From: CADCWK01 sp964244115
Lineage (GTDB): Bacteria; Chloroflexota; Chloroflexia; Thermomicrobiales; UBA6265
DNA length: 49,969 nucleotides
Reading direction: 5' to 3'
Assembly (NCBI GenBank): GCA_964244115.1
Contig: CAXTHM010000023.1
Location: 1 to 49,969, forward strand
The notes below the pieces were generated by a model, which saw only the letters and a program-made list of their open reading frames with translations, was not told where the DNA came from and did not search any database. Shown piece by piece: positions 16,720 through 25,671 of this stretch (positions are counted from its first letter, which is position 1; every line of letters begins with the position of its first letter). A program made the translations under genes and the position numbers.

Positions 16720-19659
16720 ATGCGGGAGTCATTCTTGGCGCAGAACTACGTCGCGATCGATATCGAAGCCACCGGGATGCAGCCGGGCAAGGATGAGATC
16801 CTCGAAATCGGAGTCGTCACCTTCGACCTGGACTCGGACGAGGAGACCTACACCACCCTCGTCCGGCCGGCCCGCTCCGTTCCCCTCGACATCGTCCGGC
16901 TGACCGGCATCGACGACGCGGCGCTGGCGGGCGCACCGGCGATCACGGATGTGCTGCCGCGCCTTCAGGCGCTGCTCGCGGGTCGAGATATCGTCGGGCA
17001 CTCGGTCCAGTTCGACGTCAATATGCTCAAGGGCGCCGGTCTCCCGCTTCCGAATCGGCAGATCGATACGCACCAGCTCGCTTCGGTGATCCTGCCCGAC
17101 CTGCCCAACTACAGCCTCGTCACGACCGCGGCCGCCCTCGGGATCGCGACCGGCAGCAGCCACCGGGCGCTGCATGACGCCCATATCAGCGCCCAGGTCC
17201 TGCGGGCGCTGATGCGCCGGCTCCAGACGTACGATGCCGTCACCCTGCAGCAGGTCGCCCAGTACGCCGAGCTGGCGGGCTGGCCGACGGCGAGCGTCTT
17301 CACGCAGGCCGCCGACCTGGCCCGCTCCGGGGCGTTCGACACGGATCAGCCCCGCCGCGGACCCCACGAACTGGCGTTCATGACGCAGCGCGATCGCCCG
17401 GAGCCGCTCGAACCCCGTGACAGTCACCATGTCATCGCCGAGAGTGAGATCGATGCCGCCTTCGGGCCGACGGGCTACGTCGGGCAGGCGGTCGACCGCT
17501 ACGAGCACCGGCCGCAGCAGGAGTACATGGCCTGGAAGGTTGCCGAAGCGTTCAACCGCGGCGGCGACCTGGTCGCTGAGGCCGGGACCGGGACCGGCAA
17601 GAGCATGGCCTATCTGCTCCCCGCGATGCTCCATGCCCAGGAGCACGGCGAGACGGTCGTCGTCTCGACCAACACCCTCGCCCTCCAGGACCAGCTGTTC
17701 CGCAAGGACATTCCGAAGCTCCAGGGTGCGATGCGGTCTGCCGAGGGAGGCGGCGAGGTGGAGCCGTTCCGGGCGGTGACCGTCAAGGGGCGCGGCAACT
17801 ACCTCTGCCTGCGGCGCTGGTTCGCGAGCGCCCAGCAACCGGTCCAGGATGTTGCCGAAGCGGGACTGCGGGCCAAGATCTCCCTCTGGCTGGGCGAGAC
17901 GACGACCGGCGACCGGGCCGAGTTACGCCTCTCGCCGACCGAGGAGCAGCGCTGGCGGCTCTACTCGGCGGATGACAACGCCTGCCAGCCCGGGCGCTGC
18001 GTCTTCGTCCAGCGCAACCAGTGCTTCCTGTTTCGAGCCCGTCGCGAGGCAGAGAGTGCGCACGCGGTCGTGGTCAATCACGCCCTGCTGCTCTCGGACA
18101 GCATCTCCGGCGGAAGCGTCCTGCCCGCCTACAGCCGGCTGATCATCGACGAGGCCCACCACCTCGAGGACCAGGCGACCGTCCACTACGGCGTCAGCGC
18201 CAGCGAGCGCGAGCTGACGACGCTGCTCGACGCCGTGATGCGGACCGAGGGGCCGATCCAGCTGGGAGCGATGATGGGTGTCGTCCAGTTCCTCAGCCGG
18301 CCGGACCTGACGATGACGGACGCCGGCCGGACCCGGGCCGGTGCGGCGCTCGAGCGGGCGCGGCAATGTCAGGATCAGGTCCAGACGGCCCGCACCCATG
18401 CCCATCAGCTCTTCCGGCTGGCGAACGCCGTCTCCTCACGCGACTCGGGCCGGCCGGGCGGCGACCGCTCGATCCGGCTGACGCGGGACATCCGGGAAGC
18501 CTACGCCTGGACCGACCTGCTCGATACCTGGGGCGTGCTCGAGCACGCCCTGACCGCGATCGAGAGCCACCTCAAGTGGGCGAAGCGGGTGCTCGATGAC
18601 CAGGAACCGGGTCCCGATGCGGATGAGCTGACCACCGGTGCCTACGACACTGTCAGCTCCGATATCGAGAACGTCGTCCGGACACTCGGCGAAGTGATCG
18701 CGATCATGCGGGACGTGATCGCCACACCCCGGGACGAGCAGGTCTACTGGCTGGAGCGCAACCAGACGGGCGACGCGGTCACGTTCAAGTCGGCCCCGCT
18801 GGACGTCGGCGGCCTGCTGCACGACCGCGTCTTCAGCAAAATGGACACGACGATCCTGACGTCCGCGACGATCACGACCGACGGGACGTTCGACTACGCG
18901 ATCGATCATCTCGGTCTCGGGGACGTCAAGCAGGTCAGCGTGCCGTCGCCGTTCGACTACCGGACCTCGGCGATGCTCTACCTCGCCGACGACATGCCGG
19001 AGCCGAACCAGCCGCTCTACCAGCGCCGGCTGCAGGAGACTCTGATCGAGACCTGCACGGCGACCGGTGGTCGGGGGCTGGTGCTGTTCACGTCATACGC
19101 CGCCCTACAGGCGACGTATGGGGCGATCAAGGCCCCCCTGGAGGAAGCAGGCATCGTCGTCCTCGCCCAGCGGGTCGACGGCAGTGCGCGGCAACTGATC
19201 GAGCGGCTCAAGCACGGCGACCGCGTCGTCGTCCTGGGCACGTCGAGCTTCTGGGAGGGGATCGACATCGTCGGCGACGCGCTCAGCCTGCTCGTCATCA
19301 CCAAGCTGCCGTTCAGCGTCCCGAGCGACCCGGTCTTCGCGGCCCGCAGCGAGGCGATCGCTGACGAGGGCCGCAACGCGTTCGTCGACTATGCCGTCCC
19401 GCAGGCCGTGTTGAAGTTCAAGCAGGGGTTCGGGAGGTTGATCCGGAGTTCCCGCGACCGCGGGGTTTGCGTCGTGCTGGACCGCCGGATCCTGAGCAAG
19501 CGGTATGGGCGCTCCTTTGTCGATTCCCTCCCGGAGTGCACCGTCGAGATCGGGTCGGTCCACGATCTGCCCGGCGTCGCGGCCGGCTGGGTCGCGGAGC
19601 GATCCGGACCGGTGGAGTCCGGGATGTCCCCTGCGTCGATCCCGGTCGATATCTCGTAG
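16720..19659 (+). CDS. dinG: DinG-type helicase with N-terminal DnaQ-like 3'-5' exonuclease
   Basis: A 979-residue protein. An N-terminal exonuclease domain (about 10-165) has DIEATG at 14-19, HSVQFDVN and a final HDAHISAQ motif. The XPD/DinG helicase follows, with Walker A AGTGTGKS near 289-296, a cysteine set (YLCLRRW, then CQPGRC and a later Cys near 421-435) expected to bind [4Fe-4S], DEAH in LIIDEAHH near 477, and helicase motif V-VI segments SSFWEGIDIVG and QGFGRLIRSSRDRG. Firmicutes-type DinG proteins share this fusion. The likely role is unwinding or degradation in DNA repair. TTG at 16735 with GGGAG upstream is an alternative start. Confidence 0.93.
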   Translation: MRESFLAQNYVAIDIEATGMQPGKDEILEIGVVTFDLDSDEETYTTLVRPARSVPLDIVRLTGIDDAALAGAPAITDVLPRLQALLAGRDIVGHSVQFDVNMLKGAGLPLPNRQIDTHQLASVILPDLPNYSLVTTAAALGIATGSSHRALHDAHISAQVLRALMRRLQTYDAVTLQQVAQYAELAGWPTASVFTQAADLARSGAFDTDQPRRGPHELAFMTQRDRPEPLEPRDSHHVIAESEIDAAFGPTGYVGQAVDRYEHRPQQEYMAWKVAEAFNRGGDLVAEAGTGTGKSMAYLLPAMLHAQEHGETVVVSTNTLALQDQLFRKDIPKLQGAMRSAEGGGEVEPFRAVTVKGRGNYLCLRRWFASAQQPVQDVAEAGLRAKISLWLGETTTGDRAELRLSPTEEQRWRLYSADDNACQPGRCVFVQRNQCFLFRARREAESAHAVVVNHALLLSDSISGGSVLPAYSRLIIDEAHHLEDQATVHYGVSASERELTTLLDAVMRTEGPIQLGAMMGVVQFLSRPDLTMTDAGRTRAGAALERARQCQDQVQTARTHAHQLFRLANAVSSRDSGRPGGDRSIRLTRDIREAYAWTDLLDTWGVLEHALTAIESHLKWAKRVLDDQEPGPDADELTTGAYDTVSSDIENVVRTLGEVIAIMRDVIATPRDEQVYWLERNQTGDAVTFKSAPLDVGGLLHDRVFSKMDTTILTSATITTDGTFDYAIDHLGLGDVKQVSVPSPFDYRTSAMLYLADDMPEPNQPLYQRRLQETLIETCTATGGRGLVLFTSYAALQATYGAIKAPLEEAGIVVLAQRVDGSARQLIERLKHGDRVVVLGTSSFWEGIDIVGDALSLLVITKLPFSVPSDPVFAARSEAIADEGRNAFVDYAVPQAVLKFKQGFGRLIRSSRDRGVCVVLDRRILSKRYGRSFVDSLPECTVEIGSVHDLPGVAAGWVAERSGPVESGMSPASIPVDIS

Positions 19660-19675
19660 AACGAGGAGCCTCACC

Positions 19676-20662
19676 ATGACGGACCCGATCGATCGCAACC
19701 TCGCCCTGGAACTCGTTCGGGTCACCGAGGCCGCCGCCGTCCAGGCCGCCCGCTGGATGGGCCGTGGCGACAAGAACAATTCCGACCAGGCCGCCGTCGA
19801 CGCGATGCGGTCCGTCCTGAACTCGATCGCGATGTCGGGGCTCGTCGTCATCGGCGAGGGCGAGAAGGACGAGGCGCCGATGCTGTATGTCGGCGAGCTG
19901 CTCGGGACCGGTGCCCACCCCGAGGTCGATATCGCCGTCGATCCGATCGACGGCACCCGGCTGCTGTCCAACGGGATGCCGAATTCGGTGGCGGTGATCG
20001 GCGTCGCCGAGCGGGGCATGATGCTGTCCTCCCCGGACATCATGTACATGGACAAGATCGCCGTCGGGCCGCGGGCCGCCGGGCGGATCGACATCGACCG
20101 CCCGGTCGCCGAGAACCTGGCCGCCGTCGGCGAGGCGCTCGGCAAGGCGATGGACGACATCACCGTCGTCGTCCTCGATCGCCCCCGGCACGAGCGGCTG
20201 ATCGCCGAGATCCGGGCGGCGGGCTGCCGGATCAAGCTCATCACCGACGGCGATGTCGCTGGGGCGATCATGGCGGCCTCCGAGGAGACCACGGTCGACG
20301 TGATGCTCGGCATCGGCGGGGCGCCGGAGGCCGTGATCGCGGCCTGCGCGCTGAAGTGCCTCGGCGGGGATATGCAGGCGAAGCTCTGGCCCCGGAACGA
20401 TGAGGAGCGCGAGGTCGCCCGGGTCAAGCGGATCGACACCGATCGCGTCTACGGGATCGACGATCTCGTCGGTGGCGACAACTGCTTCTTCGCCGCCACC
20501 GGCATCACCGACGGCGAGCTGCTCCGTGGTGTGCACTACCTCGGTGGGGGTGGGGCGACGACCGAGTCGCTCGTCATGCGTTCACGGACCGGCACCGTCC
20601 GCCGCATCCAGGCCACTCACCGGGTCGACAAGATGTCGCGGCTGAGTCCCGACGCCCGGTAG
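19676..20662 (+). CDS. glpX: Fructose-1,6-bisphosphatase class II
   Basis: A 328-residue GlpX-type phosphatase that converts fructose-1,6-bisphosphate to fructose-6-phosphate in gluconeogenesis. Visible are GRGDKNNSDQAAVDAMR, VIGEGEKDEAPM (metal-binding), VDPIDGT at about residues 88-94, ITDGDVAGAI and GIGGAPEAVIAACALKCLGG, all typical of the family. ATG at 19676 has ACGAGGAG upstream and lies 16 bases after dinG, so the two may be co-transcribed. It precedes rho, a pairing seen in several Gram-positive-like genomes. Confidence 0.95.
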   Translation: MTDPIDRNLALELVRVTEAAAVQAARWMGRGDKNNSDQAAVDAMRSVLNSIAMSGLVVIGEGEKDEAPMLYVGELLGTGAHPEVDIAVDPIDGTRLLSNGMPNSVAVIGVAERGMMLSSPDIMYMDKIAVGPRAAGRIDIDRPVAENLAAVGEALGKAMDDITVVVLDRPRHERLIAEIRAAGCRIKLITDGDVAGAIMAASEETTVDVMLGIGGAPEAVIAACALKCLGGDMQAKLWPRNDEEREVARVKRIDTDRVYGIDDLVGGDNCFFAATGITDGELLRGVHYLGGGGATTESLVMRSRTGTVRRIQATHRVDKMSRLSPDAR

Positions 20663-20734
20663 GTCTTGCTGGCTGATTCCGACGCGTCCCGGAGACTGGT
20701 TCGGGAGGGGCTGCAACAGCCGGAATCGCCGGGA

Positions 20735-20763
20735 TTGACGGGCATTCCGGAGGGTGATACATT
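20735..20763 (+). promoter_or_regulatory. Predicted rho promoter
   Basis: TTGACG (20735-20740), a 17-base spacer and TACATT (20758-20763), with an extended -10 TGA just before it. This is the best -35/-10 pair seen in the window. It would give a leader of about 295 bases before the rho start at 21066. Confidence 0.7.
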
Positions 20764-20769
20764 TCAACG

Positions 20770-21065
20770 GCACCATGTTTCGCTGCACACCTCACCCTGT
20801 CCTGCATCCCCTTGTGCGAAACACCGGCGGCGCCCGAGTTCAACCCAGCTCCGTGTCGATCCCAGATCGGTAGGCCGAAGCCGGCAGCGACTGCTGGCTT
20901 CCCCCCTTGCCATCCATGCCCGTTCTACCAATGGATGTGCTCACTGGACGCTGCGGTTCACTGAGCTTTTCAGCGTCTTCACCTCTCGGATGCGCCGCGC
21001 TCGCGACGTATTCCTCCCCTTGCTTTCCCATTCGCGATCCGGTTCTCATCTCTGGAGGTATAGGT
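20770..21065 (+). promoter_or_regulatory. C/T-rich rho leader, possible Rho-dependent attenuator
   Basis: The untranslated leader is long and partly C/T-rich and G-poor, notably around 20780-20822 and 20975-21055 (for example GTATTCCTCCCCTTGC). Such unstructured C-rich RNA is the hallmark of Rho-utilisation sites, and rho genes in other bacteria are autoregulated by attenuation. GGAGG at 21054-21058 serves the TTG start. An upstream ATG in the same frame (20907) exists but lies inside this leader. Confidence 0.5.
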
Positions 21066-23462
21066 TTGTCTGCCGAGGATACGACTGCCGCTGTGCTGGA
21101 GCATGGCGAGGCAACGTCGGCGCCGGCCGTGAGGCTCGACGCTCCCGCCGTCAAGAAGCCCCGCACCCGTCGTCGCGTCACATCCGCTGAGCCGGTCGAG
21201 GCGGAGTCTGATCCCGCCGGCGGGAGCCAGGTGAGCGACGCGGTCGACCAGGGCGAGGGGCATTCCGCTTCGCTCTCGTCCGAGACGCAGCCCGAACCGG
21301 CCAAGCCCAAGGCCACTCGTACGCCACGGACCCGCGTGCCCAAGCCCGTCGGGAATGCCAGCCAGGATGACCACGTCATTCCGGCGCTCGCGCCGAGCGA
21401 GCCGGGACCCTTCCGGGCAATCGACGACTTCGTCAGCGAGATGGCCCGAGCGCAGGAAGAAGCCGTCGACGCACGTCAGCCGGACATCGACGTCGCGGAT
21501 CAGACTCGTCAGACCCACCACAGCCGGTCAGCCGAGTCGGAGACGATCCCACCAGCGGTCACGCAGCGTTCCGAGCCGAGCCGAGCCTTCGACGCGCCCC
21601 GCCCGGAATCAGTGGTCGAGCGTCCGGTTCGCCGGCAGGTTACGACGTCTCTGGACGCCCTGTTCGCCTCCGGGACGCTTACCCCGCCGGTGGAGCCCGT
21701 CGTCCGTCGATCGAGCGGCGATGACAACGCGCACGGCGAGCCGCGGACCATACGGACGCGACCGCAGGGTGACGGCACTCGTCCGGACCTCGCGTCGCTC
21801 GACCGGGCCATCGAGCGGGGCCTCCGTCGACCGGACGACTCCCCGACCGGAGCCGATCGTGTCGGACGAATCCTGGGCGACCGTCGCACCGAGACCGATG
21901 AGGGCGCGAAGCCAGTCGATCTGATCGGCGAGCGGGAGCACCGCCAGCAGCGCATGGATCGGCCCGGGTTCTCCAGAGGTCCGCAGCCTGAAACCGGTCC
22001 ACGGCGCGATCGGTTCGAGCAGCGGCCGGTTCGGAACAACCGTCCCGAGCGCGAGGTCTTCGTGCCGCGCGATGTCGGCATGCAACGGGACTTCACCCCC
22101 TCGAACGGATCAGATCGCCGGCAGCCGACGCCGGTGCGCAGCCGTCCGGCCGCCACTCAGCCCGTGATGAGCGCGACCCCGGAAGCTCCACTCCGGCAGG
22201 CTCCCCCCCCGCAGATCACCATGCCGGACCTGGACGCCAAATCGGTCGATGAGCTCAACGCCCTCGCCGTCGGGTTGAGCGTGACCGGCTACAGCCGACT
22301 CAAGCGCCCGGAACTCCAGCTCCGGATCCTGCGGGCGCAGACCGAGCAGGACGGCAACGTCTTCGGCGACGGCATCCTCGAGACCATCGAGGACGGCTTC
22401 GGGTTCCTGCGCGGTCCTCGCCTGCTGCCAAGCCCGGACGACATCTACGTCTCCCAGTCCCAGATCCGCCGCTTCGGCCTGCGGACCGGCGACCGGATCT
22501 CCGGCCAGGTCCGGCCCCCGAAGGACAACGAGAAGTTCTTCAGCCTGCTGCGGGTCGAGGCGGTCAACGCGGTCGATCCGGACGTCGCCCGGAAGCGACC
22601 GACCTTCGACTCGCTGACCCCGATCTTCCCGCTGGAGATGATCGACCTCGAGACCGCCCCGAACATCCTCTCGACCCGGCTGCTGAACCTGATCGCGCCG
22701 ATCGGGCGGGGACAGCGCGGCCTGATCGTCTCGCCGCCGAAGGCCGGCAAGACGATGCTGCTCAAGTCGATCGCCAACGGTATCACCGCCAACAACCCGG
22801 ACATGCACCTGATGGTCTGTCTGATCGGCGAACGGCCGGAGGAAGTCACCGACATGCGCCGCTCGATCGACGGCGAGGTGATCTCGTCCACGTTCGACGA
22901 GCCGGTCGAGGACCACACCAAGGTCGCCGAGATGGCACTGGAGCGGGCCAAGCGCCTGGTCGAGGCCGGCCTGGACGTGACGATCCTGCTAGACTCGATC
23001 ACCCGGCTGGCACGGGCGTACAACCTCGCCGTCCCGCCCAGCGGCCGGACGCTCTCGGGCGGTATCGACCCGGTCGCGCTCTACCCGCCGAAGCGGTTCT
23101 TCGGTGCGGCCCGGAACATCGAGGGCGGTGGGAGCCTGACGGTCGTCAGTACCTGCCTGATCGATACCGGTAGCCGGATGGACGACGTCATCTACGAGGA
23201 GTTCAAGGGCACCGGCAATATGGAGCTGCACCTCGACCGCAAGCTGGCCGAGCGTCGGATCTATCCCGCGATCGACATCCAGCGGTCGGGTACCCGGCGC
23301 GAGGAGCTGCTGCTGGATGACTCGACGCTCCGTCAGGTCTGGACGATGCGCCGGATGGTGTCGATGCTGGGCGGCTCCGAGGGGACCGAGCTGGTCATCA
23401 GCCGGATGGTGAAGACGGCGAGCAACGCCGAGTTCCTTGAGACGATGAACAAGGACGTGTAG
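21066..23462 (+). CDS. rho: Transcription termination factor Rho with long N-terminal extension
   Basis: An RNA-dependent ATPase hexamer of about 798 aa that terminates transcription. Residues 1 to about 385 form a low-complexity, Arg/Pro/Asp/Glu-rich, probably disordered extension. The Rho_N helix bundle follows (near 386-425, KSVDELNALAVGLSV), then the cold-shock RNA-binding domain (near 435-500, GFGFLRG) and the ATPase (near 530-798) with Walker A SPPKAGKT near 557, LLDSITRLARAYN and a late GTRREELLL. TTG at 21066 with GGAGG seven bases upstream is preferred to ATG 20907, whose extra 53 residues show no protein-like pattern. Confidence 0.92.
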   Translation: MSAEDTTAAVLEHGEATSAPAVRLDAPAVKKPRTRRRVTSAEPVEAESDPAGGSQVSDAVDQGEGHSASLSSETQPEPAKPKATRTPRTRVPKPVGNASQDDHVIPALAPSEPGPFRAIDDFVSEMARAQEEAVDARQPDIDVADQTRQTHHSRSAESETIPPAVTQRSEPSRAFDAPRPESVVERPVRRQVTTSLDALFASGTLTPPVEPVVRRSSGDDNAHGEPRTIRTRPQGDGTRPDLASLDRAIERGLRRPDDSPTGADRVGRILGDRRTETDEGAKPVDLIGEREHRQQRMDRPGFSRGPQPETGPRRDRFEQRPVRNNRPEREVFVPRDVGMQRDFTPSNGSDRRQPTPVRSRPAATQPVMSATPEAPLRQAPPPQITMPDLDAKSVDELNALAVGLSVTGYSRLKRPELQLRILRAQTEQDGNVFGDGILETIEDGFGFLRGPRLLPSPDDIYVSQSQIRRFGLRTGDRISGQVRPPKDNEKFFSLLRVEAVNAVDPDVARKRPTFDSLTPIFPLEMIDLETAPNILSTRLLNLIAPIGRGQRGLIVSPPKAGKTMLLKSIANGITANNPDMHLMVCLIGERPEEVTDMRRSIDGEVISSTFDEPVEDHTKVAEMALERAKRLVEAGLDVTILLDSITRLARAYNLAVPPSGRTLSGGIDPVALYPPKRFFGAARNIEGGGSLTVVSTCLIDTGSRMDDVIYEEFKGTGNMELHLDRKLAERRIYPAIDIQRSGTRREELLLDDSTLRQVWTMRRMVSMLGGSEGTELVISRMVKTASNAEFLETMNKDV

Positions 23463-23482
23463 CTCGTCGTATCTACTGGAAA

Positions 23483-23533
23483 CACAAACAGGGATGGGCC
23501 GGAGGCAAGCACCTCCGGCCCATCCCTGTTGTG
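23483..23533. terminator. Strong hairpin after rho, between convergent genes
   Basis: A 19-bp perfect stem (AACAGGGATGGGCCGGAGG with its complement) around a 6-base CAAGCA loop, extended by CAC/GTG with one bulge. It lies 20 bases after the rho stop and 15 bases beyond the stop of the opposing gene. There is no T tract, so it may act on both strands or protect RNA 3' ends. Confidence 0.7.
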
Positions 23534-23548
23534 ACGAAGCGTGAGAAT

Positions 23549-24049
23549 TCAGCGACCGGTCGCCTCGAACCGTCTGACGATCGGGTGCAGCGCCGAAGGG
23601 TCGATCCGACCGTCCGGCCCGATCGCGTCCCAGGCATCGTCGTCGAAGGAGAGCACCTCGACCAGGCCGTGTCGGGGCTCCCTGGCGATCCCCTCGGCGA
23701 CGAGATCGGGAAAGGGATCGCCGGAGCCGGCCTGTCGGGCGAAGACCAGATGCCCGCCGCGGAGATGCTTCAAGAGCCAGCGCACCTTGTCGCGTGAGGT
23801 GACGCCGCTCTCCGCCCAGAATCGGACCGCGTTGCGGTTGCCGAGGGCGACGAGGTCCGGCTTGTAGCGCTGCCCGAGGTTCCGCTCGACGAGGAGGTCC
23901 GGGTACTGATCGACGTAGCGGGCGAAGACGAGCGCCTTGAGCAGGACGTGGCGCTCGCTCTCGCCGGCGCCCTTCGCCAGGATCAGCTTGCGCTGGCCGA
24001 CCCGGACCGTCAGCTTCCCCGGCAGGGCCCGCTCGCCGGGGCGGCGCAT
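23549..24049 (-). CDS. YaeQ-like (PD-(D/E)XK-fold) protein
   Basis: A 166-residue protein with the order ESERHVLLKALVFARY, KPDLVAL and VRFWAESGVTSRDKVRWLL. This resembles YaeQ and other PD-(D/E)XK nuclease-fold proteins (Glu, Asp, and a Glu-x-Gly strand followed by Lys). The characteristic ExK is replaced by AESG with Lys further along, so activity is uncertain. It begins 10 bases downstream of the asparaginase-like gene on the same strand. The family assignment rests on pattern only. Confidence 0.55.
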   Translation of the reverse strand: MRRPGERALPGKLTVRVGQRKLILAKGAGESERHVLLKALVFARYVDQYPDLLVERNLGQRYKPDLVALGNRNAVRFWAESGVTSRDKVRWLLKHLRGGHLVFARQAGSGDPFPDLVAEGIAREPRHGLVEVLSFDDDAWDAIGPDGRIDPSALHPIVRRFEATGR

Positions 24050-24059
24050 CGGCGGCAGA

Positions 24060-25073
24060 TCAGGCCTCCCGGAACGACTGGAAGGTCGGCGGGACGGCCA
24101 GGCGTGACCGCTCGTCCGGCTCTCGCATTCCCGGTGACTGCCAGACGTAGGTCCGGTCCTCGACGGTCGAGCCGGCGAAGTGCGTCCCGTCGGCCGCCAG
24201 GGCGACGATGTTGACCTCGCTGGCGAACGGGTCGTCCAGCGCCTCCAGGTCGCGCAGCGCCTGCGTGACGGCGTCCTGGAGGGTGTAGCCGAAGCGGAGG
24301 AACATCACGACGCTGTGCGCCGTGGCGCAGCGGAACGTCATCTCCCCCCGGCCGGTGCAGGCGGCCGCTCCCCAGCGGTTATCGCAGTAGTTGCCGGCCC
24401 CGATCACCGGGCTGTCGCCCAGTCGACCCGGGTACTTCCACGCCCAGCCCGACGTGCTGACGGCGCTGGCCATGTTGCCGGCCCGGTCCCGCGCCAGGAC
24501 GTTGACCGTCCCGTGGGGCGGCTCGTCCGGCACCTCGTCCGGTCGGTAGAGGGCATGGGTGCGCTCCGGGTCGGCGCTGAGCGCCGCGACCATCTGCATG
24601 ACCTGGTCGAGCGACCGGGTCGGGCTGTCCCCGCCGTCGGCGCCGAGCCCTTCGGACGCGAGCCCTTCGCGCCAGATCCGTTCGGTCTCCGGGTCGAGCA
24701 GATCGATCGCGTCGTAGCCGAGCTCCTCGGCCAGGCGGCGGGTCCCGTCGCCGGCGAGGAACGCGTGCGGCAGACGGTCCATCACGGCGCGAGCCAGGTC
24801 GATGGCGTCCTGGTAGCCCTGCAGGCCGCCGACGGCGCCTGCCCGGAGACCGCGACCCTCCATGATGCTCGCGTCCAGCTCGACCTGCCCGAGGACGTTC
24901 GGCAGCCCGGCGTACCCGACGCTGCGGTCGCCGGGGAAGGCCTCGACGACGCGGGTGGCGGCGATGATCGCCTCGGTGGCCGACCCACCGGCGGCCAGGA
25001 TCTCGACCGCGGCCGGCAGCCCGATCCGGCCGTTGGCGGACGCGACGACGATCGGCTCGATGGCGCTACTCAC
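24060..25073 (-). CDS. N4-(beta-N-acetylglucosaminyl)-L-asparaginase / isoaspartyl peptidase family
   Basis: An Ntn-hydrolase of about 337 aa that matures by autocleavage before a catalytic Thr. The cleavage region is PHGTVNVLARD; the following STSGWAWKYPGRLGDSPVIGAG and ATGRGEM-like (ACTGRGEM) segments closely follow aspartylglucosaminidase. The residue before the nucleophile is Gly, as in isoaspartyl aminopeptidases, rather than Asp. GTG at 25073, with GGAG upstream, overlaps the end of the glutaredoxin-like gene by 8 bases. It likely hydrolyses an asparagine-linked or isoaspartyl bond in the cytoplasm; the substrate is unproven. Confidence 0.87.
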   Translation of the reverse strand: MSSAIEPIVVASANGRIGLPAAVEILAAGGSATEAIIAATRVVEAFPGDRSVGYAGLPNVLGQVELDASIMEGRGLRAGAVGGLQGYQDAIDLARAVMDRLPHAFLAGDGTRRLAEELGYDAIDLLDPETERIWREGLASEGLGADGGDSPTRSLDQVMQMVAALSADPERTHALYRPDEVPDEPPHGTVNVLARDRAGNMASAVSTSGWAWKYPGRLGDSPVIGAGNYCDNRWGAAACTGRGEMTFRCATAHSVVMFLRFGYTLQDAVTQALRDLEALDDPFASEVNIVALAADGTHFAGSTVEDRTYVWQSPGMREPDERSRLAVPPTFQSFREA

Positions 25074-25359
25074 CGGCGGCTCCGGCCAGGGCGGCGATGT
25101 CATAGCCAGCCGCCACGAGGGCCGCGTCGATCTCGGCGACGGACGGCTCGACCAGGACCCGGTCGCCGACGACCAGCGTCGGGACGTTCTGGCGACCGCT
25201 GATCGCGATCATCCGGTCCCTGGCATCGGCATCGCTCTCGGTGTCGTACTCGACCCACGGGAGGTTGAGTTCACCGAGCCGGCCGCGGGCGCGGTTCACG
25301 TCCGGGCAGAATCGCTCCCGGGCGTACATGATGAGTTCGGGTCGTGCTCCGTCAGTCAT
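25066..25359 (-). CDS. Glutaredoxin-like protein with a single active-site cysteine
   Basis: A 97-residue thioredoxin-fold protein. The N-terminal strand LIMYARERFCPDVNRAR places one Cys at the active-site position, with Asp and Val where CPYC would have the second Cys. The cis-Pro loop NVPTLVVGDRVLVEPS is typical of glutaredoxins. Because only one thiol is present it resembles monothiol glutaredoxins, but it lacks CGFS. It overlaps the following asparaginase gene and is probably translationally coupled to it. Confidence 0.8.
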   Translation of the reverse strand: MTDGARPELIMYARERFCPDVNRARGRLGELNLPWVEYDTESDADARDRMIAISGRQNVPTLVVGDRVLVEPSVAEIDAALVAAGYDIAALAGAAGE

Positions 25360-25671
25360 CGTCTGGCTCCTGTTCGTGCTCGTTCATATCGTCGAATGGG
25401 CGCTATTCTCGCACCGTGACGGGCATATCGGTGCAGCCCGGATGCCATCGTAACCGTGACGATGCTGCCGAGCATCGGAGTTGGCCGAGGGCGGAGGAGA
25501 CCTCTCCCCCAGACCCTCTCTCCGGCTCACCTGCTGCGCTCACCCGCCCCAAGCGGCGCTCGCTGCGCTGCGGCTCCGCAAGTGCCCGGAGAGGGGCGTG
25601 GTGCCGCCTTCCCGAGGACTGCCGGTCATCGATCATTCCGTGTAAGCACCGAGCAGCCCGTCCTGACAGCG
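25360..25671. repeat. Gene-free interval with a C/T-rich palindromic element
   Basis: No gene is seen. Around 25499-25600 there is CCTCTCCCCCAGACCCTC, then CTCTCCGG, a GCGCTCGCTGCGCTGCGG segment and CCGGAGAGGGG, which forms an imperfect inverted repeat. Its look matches dispersed intergenic repeats common in high-GC genomes. No second copy is present in this window, so its repetitive nature is inferred. Confidence 0.4.

Noticed and set aside
20907..21065. Upstream ATG extension of rho (53 residues)
   Set aside because: Encodes unconserved-looking Ser/Pro/Cys-rich residues in a C/T-rich leader. The ribosome-binding site GGAGG is placed correctly for TTG 21066.
23483..23533. Transposon end or integration site
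   Set aside because: A perfect 19-bp inverted repeat between two convergent genes is better explained as a terminator; no flanking duplication or transposase is present.
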